64,000 nucleotides of DNA from contig VWZS01002574.1 in the NCBI GenBank assembly GCA_013397075.1, positions 372,001 to 436,000 on the forward strand, read 5' to 3'. The position numbers were made by a program, and so were the translations under genes. The stretch comes from Rhabdornis inornatus (taxonomy: Eukaryota; Chordata; Aves; Passeriformes; Rhabdornithidae). The notes beneath the pieces were generated by a model. The model was not told the origin of the DNA and searched no databases. It saw nothing but the letters and a program-made list of their open reading frames with translations. Shown piece by piece: positions 49,145-62,966 of the stretch; positions within the stretch are counted from its first letter, which is position 1; the number at the start of each line of letters is the position of its first letter.

Positions 49145-52100
49145 GTAAGGATCTGTGACCTGTAACAGGTGTGAGGGGCTGCAGAAGTGACCTGCTTTTA
49201 CTTCACAGCATAGAGTAGAGGGAACCTTGCTGAGTGCTAATTAATTGTTGCTTTCATGCAAAATCATTTTTACCTTCAAATAGCCTTGAAAAGAGTTCTC
49301 CCAGTCTTCTTATCTAGGACAAGTTCATATTCAAAAGCTTCATAAAATAGGATCTAACCCCAAGAACTGAGCACTTTGACATTATGGATTTGAGTGGAAA
49401 CAGGTTTGCTACTATTTAAGCAAGCCATACAGAATTTAGACATTATTATGTCTCTTTTAGGGCATTATTGTGAGAGTTTTTTGGTTTTGTTTTTTTGGGT
49501 TTTTTTTTAGGGGCTCTGTTTTAACTACGGAAGTAAGTATCGCAGGTGATTTTGTATTTTCTGCTGAGATAGGAATATCTCCTGACTTTCATTGACTTGC
49601 ACAGCCTTTGCTCCTGGGATGGGAGCAGTGTTCCAGGGGGAAGCTCCTCTGTGCTGGGAAGGTGCACAAACACCTGTAATACAGGTAACACCACTCCTCT
49701 GGTAGCTGGGCTATCCCAGCTTCCCTCCAGCTGTGTTCCATGTGTATCAGTGTAGGAGAACCCACGTCTGCATTTGTTTGTCCCTCTGCACAGTACACTT
49801 CATCCTGAGAAATGGAAACAGTTTTGTACAAAAGCAACCACCCACTCAAAATACATAAATAAGACTCTTGGATATGTAATCCTTTAACATACAGCACAGG
49901 GGAGATTTCCAGGGAGTGTTTATTATGGTGACAGGTAGAACTGAGTGAGTAAAAGCCTCTCCTGGCTCTCAGTTCTGGAAGGTCCTCATTTGTGATTATA
50001 GTCATGATGATAAAGCAATTAAATGCCAGTGAACATATATTTTCCATGGCTGTGAGGCTTCTGGCATAATTATATAATTTTAAAAATGCCATTAAAGAGC
50101 AGTTATGTTATTAGTGCATCACTTGGAAGAAGTGCACAGCTTGGATGCTGAGAGCACAAAACAACCAAAGCCCAAAACAAGCCCTGATGTTGCCAGGTCT
50201 GGAACTCAGAACAGAAACCTGCTCTGTGCCTGTACATGTACATCTTGCATGTACAAGATACTCTGATGCAACACCGAATATTTGCACCTCCAACTGGCCA
50301 AATCCTCTTTGCCATGAAACTTTTTAGCTTAGAAAATCTAAACTCCAGCTTGGGTATGGTCAATTAAAAGCTACAAGACATGTCAAGTGGTAACTCCTGG
50401 ATTCTGACTCACCTTGCCTCCTTAAGTAAAACTTGTGAGATTAAACCTTGCAAAAATGTGAGAATATATTCCCGTAGTGTGAAGCCTGTTTTATTACAAA
50501 TTCTGTGTGGATGTGTGTTTCTGTTTTTAGGCTTTACACACCCAGTCACTGGCACAATCCTGTCCTACATCCACCAAGATGTGCTATGTTGTTAATGAAT
50601 GACCTAAGGCTGATTTGGTCTCACTAGTCCGTGGCCTGGCTCATCCATTTCCAGTGCTGCAGGAGTTAGACTAAGGCAGCAGACCTAGGATTCCTAATTC
50701 CATTTAATCATACAGATCGAAGAGTTCTTGTTTCATAACTTGCATTGTATTTCCTATTTTTAACATAAAAGTAATTAATTTGCTCTAACCAGTATTGATG
50801 AAAATCTTCCAGAGGTGGAAGCATTTCAGTAACAACTGAAACTAGTCATGTAATAGATCTACAAAATAAAAAAAATGTGTATCAAGATCTATCTGAAAGA
50901 AAAGTGTTCCAAAATTCATCTTTTCTGGTTTGATACTGGAGAGCATGGCTTGATCCCAGTGGCCTGGGTCACTGCCTGCTCAGTACCATGGTGCTTTTGT
51001 ACAAGAGAAGGGCACTCGGGGGTGTCACTGCTGGTGAGTGACTCTGAACAGATGCCCAGGAGGTCAGGCTCTGACTCCTGGCCATAAACTCCAAATCACC
51101 TCTGGAAACTTAATAGCACCCTGTGTAAAAGGGGCAGAACCTTTATAAAAGAGGTCAGGCATGCCCTTAAACTCAAACATAGTACTTTTGCTTTTAGTCT
51201 TTGATGTTAGGATTTAAAAATCTATTATTAAGAAAAAAAAAACAAAACTGGAAGAAACAAATTACAGCTGTAATGTTTTGTTTTCATGGCTGGCAAAGAG
51301 CCTGTTTAGAAACATTTATTTTAGGAAGAAACCCACTTCTATCTGAGTGAGTGCATGTTTTTATTTCTTTTGTCTGAAATGCTTTTGCATGTTTGAGAAT
51401 ATCACAAAATTACACCATAAAAAGACTGCAAAGACTTGGAACAATCTGCCAGTAATCTGGCTCAAAAGCCCAGTTAAATATTTGGGGGAGAGGTGATTTT
51501 TGCTGAATTCCCCACTATATCCCCATCCCTTCCACTGTGTGTGGAGCCTGTATTTGTTTCCCCACTGGAGAATGTGCTGCTCTTAATCTAGTGGGGTGAG
51601 AAAAGTTCTTGTCAAGGAAAACCATTCCAGACCCATCAGGGACACTCCAAGCCAGCCTTTGGAGAGGATAGTGAGCCCTGTGTGGGTTTGGGAATAGGGC
51701 TGGATACTCTAGCTTGGATTTATAACAAGCCCAGGGCAAGCACCAGCTTTATTTAGACAGCACTCAGTCACACACATAACGAGCCCTTTAATTAGGTTTT
51801 CACAATGTGACAAAAAAATGTCTCATCAAAATATTTATAGTTGGGTTTTGATTTAAGTCTTCATTGCATATATAAAACAAAACTTGTCATCTGAGGTAAA
51901 GCATCTGGCAAGTTGGTAAGTGTTAGCTCATGAATCGAGTGTGACTATTCTGGGACTGGGGAATTACTCAGATGTAGTAGGGATGCATCCAAGGAGGGAT
52001 GTGGATTAAAAAGAGGATGTCAAGTTTAGGGTTTTTATTATTTTAATTTTTTTCCCCTTAATGTTTTATTCAAGCCAGCAGGTTTAAACACAGCTCATCC

Positions 52101-55100
52101 TGCTGCTTTTCCAGAGTTTGTTTAGAGTTGATAGATGTCCACTGGAGCATCCTGGTAATTCATAGATGGCATTTGTGGAAATTAGACTTGTGAGGTGGGC
52201 TCAGGTGTTAGGGCAGTGGAGATCAGAGGTACAGAAATTAGTAATTTGGTCCCTTCTAAATTAGTGGTCCTGCAATGATGGGGAGAATAGAGAATTCTTT
52301 ATTATTTGGGATTTGAAGTCTTGCTTGTTTTAACCTGGATAGTAAAGGTCAGCAGAGGGAGAAGGCAAAGCCAAGTGCTGTGAAGTTCAAGCTGAGGAGC
52401 GGCATGTGGGGACCAGCTCTGGGCCATCTGAGCCCCCTGCTCCAGCTGCTTGGATCCAGCTTGGTGTTTGGGGAGGGAGAGAGGGAAGAGCTTATTTTCT
52501 CTGGAGTTTTCCCAGGCTCATTTTGTATTTTGAAATGGAGCAGGCACAACTTTAATTTTGGTGGAAAAGTTTGCCAGTGTTTCTGCTTTTTCATTTTTTT
52601 AGCGTTATTTGTAAACCCTTGCCAAAAACCTCTCTCTCTTTCCCACAGCAACTCTTTTAAGAGAACTTGTTTGATCTGTTGTCTTATCTAAGATTATGGC
52701 TAATTACTCAATAAAGAACTTTTTTCCAAGGTCTTTTTTTCCCCCCCTTTTAAGTATCATCTCATGGGGTGAAATTTCTTCCTCTTTTGATTTTTTTTTT
52801 CCTCCATCACAACTGAGCTTTCATCAAGACACGTCTCAGAATCTGAAGGGAGCAGTTAGTGCAAAACCAAGCCTTTAGATTTTCCCTTTCTTTTTTATGC
52901 TAAAGCTGAAAGATGAAGCATATGGAAAAGAAAATAGCATTAAATCTCCCACTCCAAAAGGAAAAGCACTGAGGATCTGGCCACTGCAGGAGAGGTTTGT
53001 GCTGCACGCTTCATTTACTACTTTGTGCAGACGTAACAAAGAATTTACTTTAGTCCCCCTGGTACTCACACAGCCTGTGCGTGGTAGGCAGAGGGAAAGC
53101 AATGAGCCTTGTGTTACAGTACAGCAGCGAGCTGGGGATTCAGGTGCTTCAAAGACAAATGTTTCCTTAATAATCTCATTCTACAGACCTAGTTCCTTTC
53201 CAGTTTATGTTTCCCATTTCTGAAAAAGGAGCTTTTGAGCACTGTGCAAATACTTGTGTTTGTATGAAGCATGCAGTGGGGCCAAAGCAGAGATTTTACT
53301 TAATAATTCAGGGAAAAAAAAGAGAAGGAAAGCAAAACCAAAGGAGTCCTGTCAGAAGAGATCTGTTTTTTAACAAACACAAGGCAGAGGGGGAAATGTC
53401 AGAGATCTCAAGTCAGATCTCGCTTGGTGTTTTTGAACTGGTTCTGGTAAGGAAGAAAAAATGCTGGCATGCCACAGTCTAAACTAAATTTTGGATTTGA
53501 GATTTTTGTAATTTTGATGTTATGAGCCTCTTGGAAAAATCTCAGAGATGAAAAGTCCTCACAGTGGTCTTTCCCTGTTCAGGGCTGGGGGAAACCTGTA
53601 AGATTCCAATCTAAACCCAGCCTTAAGGCCTCAGAACATGGAAATGCAGTGTGGCTCATCACTGCCATTTATTGTAGCATTGTGCTGCTAGGTCACAAAA
53701 CACAGCACTGCCACTGAAGTAATGGGAGTAGATAAAAAGGCTGCTTAAAAGGCAGAGGTTTTTGTGTGCACACATCTCCTTATATTGACAAGTGGGAAAA
53801 TATTGAAAAGCACTGGAGCATTTAATTGAGTTTGTGCAAAATGTCCAGGTATGTAAGGCTGGGCCATGGGGACAATTTAAATGTTTGTGCCTGCAAATGG
53901 AGTGGGCACAGCTCTGTTTCAGGTTGTTTTTGTGTTGTGTTTTTTGGCATTAGAAAAACCAGGTAAAGAACCTGCTGCTGTCTCACCCCTGCCCAAAGAA
54001 CCACACCAGTTTATATGTTTTGGGTTTTTTTTTAATGAAACATCTATTCAGACTTAGCAATAAGCAGAGAAAAATGGATTTGTCTATATCCCGTTGAAAA
54101 TAAATAATGATGGAATTAAAGGAAGTTTAATTAAAAATAAAAGCCAAATGGATTCAGCTCTCCTCCTGCCCAGGTTACCAGAGTATCTTAGGTCAAGGTG
54201 GGTCTTGGGAAGGGAACTTTAGTTAATTCATACACAGATGGGGTCAGTAAATACTGAAGATAAAAGGAAATTATTTTAAAGCTCATGTTCATTGTCTAAT
54301 CTAGACAAACTTTGTAAAATAAATAATTCAAGTTTTATTTTCTTTGTATTCTGGCAGTTCTTAGTAGGCAGTGTTGCATCAGGAACTTTTCAGCCTGTTC
54401 TAAGGAGGCAAAGCTTGAGTGCCCCTTGTCTCTCCCTGACTGACTTCCCAGGAACTTTTCAACCAGCTGGGCAGTTTCACTACCCTGGTACAGATTTTGC
54501 TGGCAAGAAGTAGAAGTGTCAAAAATAACAAAGTACCTGCAAGGGTTATAGGTGGGCATAAGAGGAAAATTGTTTTGCCAAAGGGAAAAATCTTCAATGA
54601 TCTTATACCTTGTTTTACACTGGAGCATTGAGGCAGCAGGCAAAACCTGATTTTAAAAAACCCTTCCCTGGCCAGAGGAAATGTTGTTTTAAAATAATAT
54701 GTCAGTATTTCATGTGTAGGTTCTGCAGTGCAAAATATGGAAATTATTGAGTTCAGTGTATTGTCTTGTCACAGCAATGCTGTGATTTCACCAGCAGCTA
54801 AATCTGTTCCCAGGGCTGCTCTCTGATCTGTAATGGCAGCATTTCTTAATTTATAATAAGTTCTCTCTTAAATTTTCACACAATTTGATCACCTGAAGAG
54901 GTCTTTTTCTCTGAGGGAATATTGAGGTAGGCTTTTGGTCTTGCCCAGTCCTTCATTGTGATATTAGCACTTAATTAGTTGTGTCTGTTTCAGTAAAAGC
55001 TAATGAATGAAACGAACAGAAAAAGCAGGTGTGGAATGACCTTTGTGGGCAGAGAGGTATTCATGGTATTTAAATTGTAAAGGAATTTTTCTGGAGTAGA

Positions 55101-57229
55101 ATAATGATTGCTATCAGCTGACATCACTTCATTATTTAGAGGACTCTTATTCCTATCAGACTTATTTCTTACAATTTTGCTGTTCTTTTGCATGTTATTA
55201 GAAGCAAGTCCTGTTTACTGAGGTCTCCAGCGTTGCCTGAGATCCTGGAGGTGTTGCCTTATTCAGACTGAAAAAAAAGCTACAAGTCTAAGCATAAGGA
55301 CTTAAAAAACCTAATTATTGCTTAAATACGTGTTTGCTGTGTGGGACCTGGTGAATAAAGGCTCCTGCCTCTGGGGGAGTGACTTTGTGACAGGAGTGGG
55401 GGCAGGATTGAGCAGAACCTGGGGCTGGATGGCCCCGAGCCTGAGCCAGGTGGTGTGGCAGGAGAGCATCTGTCCCTGGTGCACAACTTCTCCTGCTTGA
55501 ACGTCTTGAGGCACATGTTGGTGCTAGAGAGTGGAAAAATCTGCTTCAGTTTTGAACTTAACCAGATTAAAGACAGTATAAACTTACAGTTGGCTTCGGG
55601 GAAATGATTGCCTCTTTAATTGCACCCGTTTTTAGCAAGTGAAATCTGCGTTTGCCTGTTGAGCCCAGTTTCAGGGAGACCCTTTCACTTTCATATGTGA
55701 AAATGAACTTGCATCCCAAGCAGTTCTGTGGACTGTTGTGTTTTCTAGATTAGACACTGAAATTGTTGTGGTTTGGGGTTTTGTTGTGTTGGGCAATTTT
55801 TTCCAGCCTAGACTGCAATTTAAATCTTTATTTTTTTAATGATGCTTTGCAACAAGAAGGTGAAATGTTGGTGGCCTGATCTCTTACATATCTTGAGGAA
55901 CTACTTGCAAAAAACATGTATGGGATGGATGGATGGAGTTTAAGCCTCCTATTTCCTGATGCTTCCCAGAGTGATCTTTGGGTTTGAGTTTCTCATTTGT
56001 GACCACAGAGTTTCCTTCCTCTGGTGCAATACCATTATCAGCTTGTGGGTTAACCACTGAAAAATTAACAGTTGGGCTGTGGTGGCATCAAGACTGTGAG
56101 TCAAATGTGACAGACTGTGCCAGGAAAAACAACAGCAAAAACACCTTAATTTGTTTATTCAGTTCTCCAAGAAAAATTCTAAACATGGTTATTTCCTCCC
56201 AAATGATTGCATCTGACATGCAGTTTCTTTGGATTTAAGACTTGAACGTGTGGCCAGAGCCCATGCAGACTGCGGGCTGCTAGAGCAGCAGCTCGGATAT
56301 CCTGAGAAGCATTTAGTAAAGCAGTGATGGAAGGGGGATGTGAGCTCCCCCTGGTTTCTGCTGGCACCCTGAGGTTTCTGTTGTGGCTGTGGCACAGCCG
56401 CTCCTGTTCCTGATTGTGAGCAGCAGGAGCTGCTGCTCTCCTTTCCCTGCGTGCCACCGAGGTTCCACAAGCACTGCACACCTGGATGAGCGTGTTCAGT
56501 ACCTGGGAGTTGGTGACAGCCAGCTGCTGGGCTAAGGGAAGGCACTTTGTCATCCTGCCTTTATTTTTGTCATCTTACGGTGGGAGCGTTCTTCAGGCAG
56601 CTACTGAGGGAATGTGGCAAAACCAAAAGGTGTTCAGCATGAGCACTCAGGGTTTGGGGAGGTTTTTAAAGGAAGGGAGAACACATCACCTCTGTGGAGA
56701 TGGCTGGGTGCTCTGTATTTAAATACAGGTACCTGTATTTATTATACCTGCCCGAGGAGTTACAGCAGCCAGGCACTGCTGATTTGGAGTAGGAATTTTA
56801 CTTACACAGGTGGGTAGGGCACAGGGAATTTATCACCAAAAAGCAGCTCGTACTGATGGTCGCTTGGAGCTGTGTCTCAGCTCACTTCTGACAAAATTTC
56901 ATTATTTTGCTTTTTAATTTTGGCCACTGAGGTCTAAAAGGGTAACTGTTTAATTTGGATTAAAGTTAACTTAATGGAAGGCTTCTCATGTAATTTCTAT
57001 TGAGGCATCATCATGGCATTCCTGAATTTCCTGAAGTGTTTCAGACTACCCCTATTTGCTTGATTTTGCTCTCAGAAAGTTGCTGCTTCACAGACAGTGT
57101 AGTTGGTCCTGTGAGTTATCAGAATATTTTTTTGATGACCATTATTTTTTTGCTCAGATTTCAAGCATGGCTGGAGGTTGAAGCAGCTCATATTGAGTGG
57201 TGAAAACAAGGCCTCCAATAAGCTCCAGA
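49145..57229. other. No gene seen
   Basis: Contains the longest open frame of the window, 49589-50092 on the minus strand (167 codons). It has no recognisable domain, and a frame of this length is expected about once or twice by chance here. The remainder is unique DNA, with a T/G tract and a small GGAT repeat. Confidence 0.55.
49476..49509. repeat. T/G low-complexity tract
   Basis: A low-complexity run of T with scattered GG pairs ('gttttttggttttgtttttt' and 'gggtttttttttag'). No gene or repeat family can be assigned. Confidence 0.8.
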
Positions 57230-57600
57230 ACTGTTGATTGCATTGATTGTTTGGAACCTTTTAACAATGATGTTTTACCACAAATATAATGAAAGCTTTC
57301 TTTTTTACTTCACATTAAGTCCTTTAATTAGAGGACAGAATTTAGTTGCTACATGTAACTTACTGTACCACAAGCTGTGCTGGAGTTAATGCTGTATTAA
57401 ACCAGTAACTGTTTCATTAACTGTATTAACAGACCCATAATCAGAGCAGGGAAGTTTGATATCTTTCTTTTAATATCCCTGTGTTCCAGCTTTGTTTACA
57501 GCTTTATTGGCAGAGCTGGTGTGTCAGCAGGTATTCTTACTTTATAGTATGCAGACCTTTTAATTGCCCTCATTGTTGAGAAATTAATTTCTATTGAATT
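57230..57600. other. AT-rich repeat-free block, CNE-like
   Basis: Non-repetitive AT-rich DNA with repeated TTAA and TTAAT words, a palindromic-looking 'tcctttaattagagga' (57322) and 'cagctttgtttacagcttta' (57488), which has a forkhead-like TGTTTAC core. No gene seen. Confidence 0.14.
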
Positions 57601-59929
57601 TTGAGAAGTGATAGCTGCTGAAGCGTGTAATCAGGTTGGGATGTATTTTGCAAACACGAGCCCACGGCCCCTGTGTGACAGCTGCTGTGCCACCTTTGTG
57701 TCTTGCCATGTGCTGCAGAGATATGGACACACTGAGCATCAAGAAAAAAGAAGGATGTTGGCTGGGTCAGCAAGCTTTGCTCCTGCATTTTATGAGTAAT
57801 TAGGTGATGTTAATGCTGTTGTGGTGTGGTTGAGATTACTCTTCCACTGAATGAAAGTAAACATTTATTCTGCAGCAGGGTTGGACTCTGTGGGTTTATC
57901 TTCCCCCCAAAATGACCTTTCTGGAATGAAATTTCTAGTGCTGAGTCATATGTTTTGAGGTTTTTTTCCCTTTTCTTGATATGAATTTGTACATTGAATG
58001 GTATTTGGTTTTTGGGAGTGTGTAATGTTAGATTGCAGTGAGTCACTCACCTGCTGTTGGGCAAGGACAGTTCTCCACTTGAATCAGACAGAGCTGTGGT
58101 ATTTTACTTTTGACTTCAAACCCCTTGAATTTGGATGGTTGCTGGCACCATTATAGCATTGTGACTGGTGAGTGTAATACCATTTCATAAAATTGAGAGT
58201 CCCTGGAAGATATCAAGAGATTAAGATGTTTGTGTGAATCTTTTCTAGGAAATCGCTTAAGAAGGGATGTAAATAATTGGTTGTAAATACCTTAAGAATC
58301 CAAGAGCCTTGGGAGAGTAATCATGGGTGACTGGAAAAAGAAACACTGTTAAGTTTTCCAGGCCACTTTGTAGCTGATGAATAGGTGCCCTATGCTAATA
58401 CTTGCTGGAGTTTGAACTTGGTAAAAGCCCAAGTTCTCTGGGACGCCATAGGGAATATACACTCGGTTAATCTTTATTCCTTCTCTTTTGCATTGAATAT
58501 GTAGGAGTTCTGGGAGCCAGTGTTCACAGTAATCCATCAGCTTTTCTGTGGGATTTCATGCAGCCTGGCTGTGTGAGTGCCAGCACATCCCCTGCCACCC
58601 TGTCCCAGGGGTGACCTGGCTGAGTGCTCTGCTCCAGGGTCACTTTCTCTCTGCTGCTGGAGCTTGTGGGGAGTCAGCAGAGGGGATCAGTGACTCAGGC
58701 ACCACTGAGAAGGGTTTTTATCTCAACCCACAAATTTTCTCCATGTTACTCCTTGGATTCTCTCCCCCATCCCACCAGGGGAGTGTGAGCTGTGGCTGGG
58801 GTTAAACCATGCCATGCTGGGAAGATTGTTAATCTCCTTCATCCATTGCTGCTATTCTGCCTTCTGTCATTGATAAAACCTCACTTTAATACTAGAGACA
58901 GGAAAATAACCCCCCAAAATGCTTTACTGTCTCTGGAGGAAATAGAGGTTTTATTTTCTATATAAACACTGAAGAAATGTGTGCCCTGCCACTGCAAGCA
59001 CCACCTGTAGTTAAATGGCTGTTGTTTCTGCAGAGAACCAGGAAAGCTCTATTTTTCCCATTACAAATGGGAAAATCCACAGGGTGATATTGGATTAATT
59101 GACAGACAGCTATGCATGAGTAATCCTGCACTTCCAAATGTAAATAACAAGTGCTTTGGAACAGTTAGAATAAAGATTTTATATTTATTGAAATTAATCC
59201 AAAACTCCGAGCTCTGTCTGTACACAGTAAAGAATTAAGTGATTATTAAACAAAACCCACAACCTTGTCTGTGCTGCATAGAACCTGTGTACCAGCCTTT
59301 TAAAAAATCATTGTTGGAGTAATTGCTTTTCTTTTCTGTGCTTTAGCATAGAACAGCTCCAACATCACAGTTTAAAATGGGAAGAAAAATGTGCTTTAAG
59401 TGGTTTTACTTAACTAATTACATGGTTAGGCGCGTGATTTAAATAAAATGGCTTGATTTGTTAATAAGTTGTTTAAATTAATAGGGGGGAAAAAAGTGCT
59501 CCAGCAGTTTGTCTTATACCCCTGCAGTTTACCGTGGAATACCATGTTTAATGTGGCAACTGACTTTGAGGGAGTAATACACCACCAGCAACAAAAAAAC
59601 CCCCAGCAAAACAAAGCGGTATTCTAGCCCTGGTAAGATGAATTCTCTTCCTTACAAAAACAAACCAAGGGGAGGAAATCACACTGCATGTGCACATTTT
59701 TATTTTGTTTACTTTTATGCAAATCAGGCTGTTGCAGGGGAATTTGTTGTAAACTCCAGGACAGAGTAATTTGATACTGTCCCAGAAGGATGTACACTGG
59801 AATATTTAACAAAAGCAACAACACCAGTGAATAGATGACATTAAAAGTATTACTTTTGCATAATTTATGTTCAGTGGTGCCAATATCAGGCTTCACTTCA
59901 TCACCTGCTTACACAGAGAGTGCTGGATG
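57601..59929. other. No gene seen
   Basis: Unique AT-rich DNA, with a GC-richer CpG-poor patch at 58550-58810. No repeat family recognised. Confidence 0.6.
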
Positions 59930-60530
59930 TTTCAAATCTCATTAAGCTATTTATTCATTGTAATGAATGATTTTAATGTACTGTATTAAGGTTATGCCAC
60001 ACTGCACTGTTCAAAAATCCATCTTACTGTACATATTTTAATGTTTGCAGTCAAATTAATACCTTTATTACTGCCTCAATGGTTGAGTGGACACTGTTGG
60101 TACATTAATCATTGTTGTCTCTGCTTCATCCACTCCTTTGCTGAAGTTTTTAATGCCACATTCCTTGATAGAGATGTAATGATCTACCCATCTGTGTGCA
60201 AAGCCCAATGCCAGGGCCTGGCCATCACATTCCTCAGATGTTCTTAGTTCCACGAAATGTATGGTATTTCCATGCATCTTGTCAGAAATACATTAAATTT
60301 TAAGGTAATGAAGTGCCTATCCAGCAGCCCCTGCTAGCTTCCCCTCCAAAATCCTTCGTATTCTTATCTGTGCACAGCAAAGCCTGGCAGTAAATACTTC
60401 ATTGCACCAGCAGCAGGCAAATTAAATTGAAGTTCTTCTATTCCTGCAATAAATCTGATCAGATTCAGATTTAGATGCATTTAAAAAACATACTAATTGC
60501 CAAATGCCAGTATTAGGGTGGCTGATAGGG
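59930..60530. other. AT-rich repeat-free block, CNE-like
   Basis: Non-repetitive sequence containing the 16-base near-palindrome ATTCATTGTAATGAAT (59953-59968), 'ctgatcagattcagattt' (60457) and several ATTA cores. Overlapping open frames of 68-69 codons on both strands look incidental. Confidence 0.16.
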
Positions 60531-62889
60531 ATTTTGTACCTTACTGTTAACACAGCAAAGGGCAGGTGTCAGCTGTTACAATTGAATTTGCAAATTATGT
60601 ATCTTCACTTGACATGCTTTAACAAATAATGTCTTTTGAGTTGGTAGTCAGTTTGTTCCGGGGAGTTTTTTTTACTCCTGGTTCATTATGACCCACTCAG
60701 TGCTTGTAATTTCCAGCCATGTGAAAGGTTGCTCATCTGAGAGGGGGGAAAAAAAAGTTAAAAGCTGTGTTTTGCTAGGAAATGTTTGTGGAAAATTTAG
60801 TTAAATGGGCTGCAGATGACTAAGTATTGATTCTGGTCCTAAGACAGTGAATGATATTGATGGCAAAGACTTTAAGAAGGCCAGCAATATCAGAACATGA
60901 AAAGCAAAACTTCAACTTGGATTGTAGCTAAATTGGCTGCCCAAATGTTAATTAACCAAAATCTGAGTTTCTCACAGTAGTTACAATTAGTAGTAGCAGC
61001 AGCTTTTAGCCTAAATGAATTCCTTAATAACTTCATATAGTGCTTGTGTATTACAGCAATATGAGAATAAAGAAGGTTTTTCCTCAGCAGTTGTTTCCCA
61101 TCATGATACAGCAGAGCAGTGCTGGAATGTGTGCACTGCCCATGGGACAGGATATTCCATCCCTCTGCAAGATGTAAATGCTGCTTCTGTCTCTGCTCTT
61201 TCAAAGGCAGATTTTTAGCACCTGGTTTCTAGGTAGTGATCTGACATACAAATACACTTCTATAATTTAGGAGAAAATACTCCTGAAGAGCACAAGGCAA
61301 ACCTTGGGGATTGACAGGTTCCTTAGTTTGCATCTCACTTCCAGCCTCTGTGTTGGTGATGCTCAGCCCTGGCAGGTTGAAATTGGATCCCCCTCTGAGG
61401 TGGAGTTGTCAATTTTTTGTCCAAGAGGACTGCAAACCTCTCCAGTTGGGGAAGGACAAAGAAATTCCTGTTTTTCTGGGTATGCCAGTAAAGTTTGGAG
61501 GCGGAGAGGGCTGGCGTTGGTGTGTTCTAGTGCAGCATTATTTACGTGTTTAAAAGACCAAAGAGAATTAAACCTTCTCTGCCTGAAAATTTCTCCTAAT
61601 TTCTCAGCAGCGTGCTGCTAAGAGGCATTAGTGGAGTTCTTGGACTCCTGACAGTTTCCAGGATCAGGCTCTCTTTGGGAGTTTACCCTGGGCAGATGCA
61701 CGCAGCATTGGCATGCTGCTCAGCAAGCTGAAAGAAATCCCAGTGATCCCAAATTTGGGCCAGGTTTTCTCCTAGTTGACAGAATGTCAGTGAGCCGGGG
61801 AAGAAATTTAAGGGGGTTATCTTCTCAAGATATTAAGCTCTTCTAAGCTGACAGCTTTGTTGCAGAGGTCAGCTAGGAGGAACAAGAAAGAAGCCCTGTG
61901 ATGCAAAGATGGACTGACAGATATGATTTCTTTTCCCTTTATTGAATTATAATGTCAGTGGTCGTGTCCCATTACTCCTACGAGGCTGGAAACCTCCATC
62001 TGAAATTGGAAAAAATGGGTTTTATTTGGTAAAGACAAATTTTTTTGTTCACAACCACTCTTCAGGGTAGCTCAGGTGAGGCAGTGTGTGGGCTGGGGCT
62101 GGGTGATGAAATCCAAATTAACTCAGTGTATGGAACAGAAACAGAGGGAATGCAAACCCTGAGGAGGGGGTGTTGTTCCCAGTGATGAATCTGCAGAATC
62201 ACCATCTTTGCAGCCCCCAGACAAAGGGGTTTGTGTAACTCAGTGCAGGAAATGCAGAATGCTGTTTGGCTGTGTTTGAAGGCAAATCAGGAACAGTTTT
62301 CCTATGTGAAGTTTCTCCATGGTTGCAGTAATAGCAGGGTTCTTTCCTAGTCTGATTTTCTATCTCACTTCTTTCACTTTAGTTGCTGCATGTACAGCAG
62401 AAAGGTCATCTTGTCTTTTTGGTGGTGTTGGCTCCATTTTGACAAAGCTGCATCATCAGCTATGAGCAGCAGTCTTCTAAAGTATTAAAGAGAAGAAAAT
62501 CCTTAGGAAAACTGCACTGAATGTACAATTATTTTGAGTGACATGTTCATCAAAGATAATTGGCAAGTTTGCAAGTGCATTTTTTGAGCTATATATGAAA
62601 TGTCTAGTACAGTATGGCTAATACAGTAAATATATTTAGTGTTGAAGCTTTCCTAGTGACAGCTCTGCCTGGTGAGTAATGGGATCAGAGAAGAGGGAAC
62701 AGAACCACCCAATTTCTCTTTTCGAGTCCTAAGATCTCTTCATAAAACTAGGAAGGCAATTTCAGCTATCAGAACATAATGTGTGAATTAACTAGTTATT
62801 TGTCAGAACCATTTTTATGACCTCATTTGTTCATTTTACCTTGTGCTTTGGGTGGCAAAGGTGTCAGAACCTTGTAAGATGAGACTTAC
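60531..62889. other. No gene seen
   Basis: Unique DNA. Opposed frames at 60890-61218 and two overlapping plus-strand frames at 61304-61621 have no recognisable features. Confidence 0.6.
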
Positions 62890-62966
62890 CTGGTTTAGTG
62901 GGGTGGTAATAATGTGCACAGTGGCTGCAGAAGCTGAGCTGAAGGCAAACTCATTCCATAGGGTTG
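62890..62966 (-). other. Candidate coding exon, unknown gene
   Basis: A 77-base minus-strand segment. Upstream is a T-rich acceptor ending 'tttcttcttacaag'. Downstream is a consensus donor, AACCAG then GTAAGT. One frame is open throughout: two bases, then 25 codons starting TLWNEF, passing SSASAATVHIITT and ending PLNQ in phase 0. The other two frames contain stops. No domain or family is recognised. Segments like this can arise by chance, but the donor is the best-matching one I found, and its phase fits the next candidate in the minus-strand direction at 37545-37596. It could equally be spurious; conservation in other birds would decide. Confidence 0.25.

Noticed and set aside
49589..50092. 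167-codon minus-strand open frame, the longest in the window
   Set aside because: No recognisable domain or signal. Roughly one or two frames this long are expected by chance across six frames of 64 kb.
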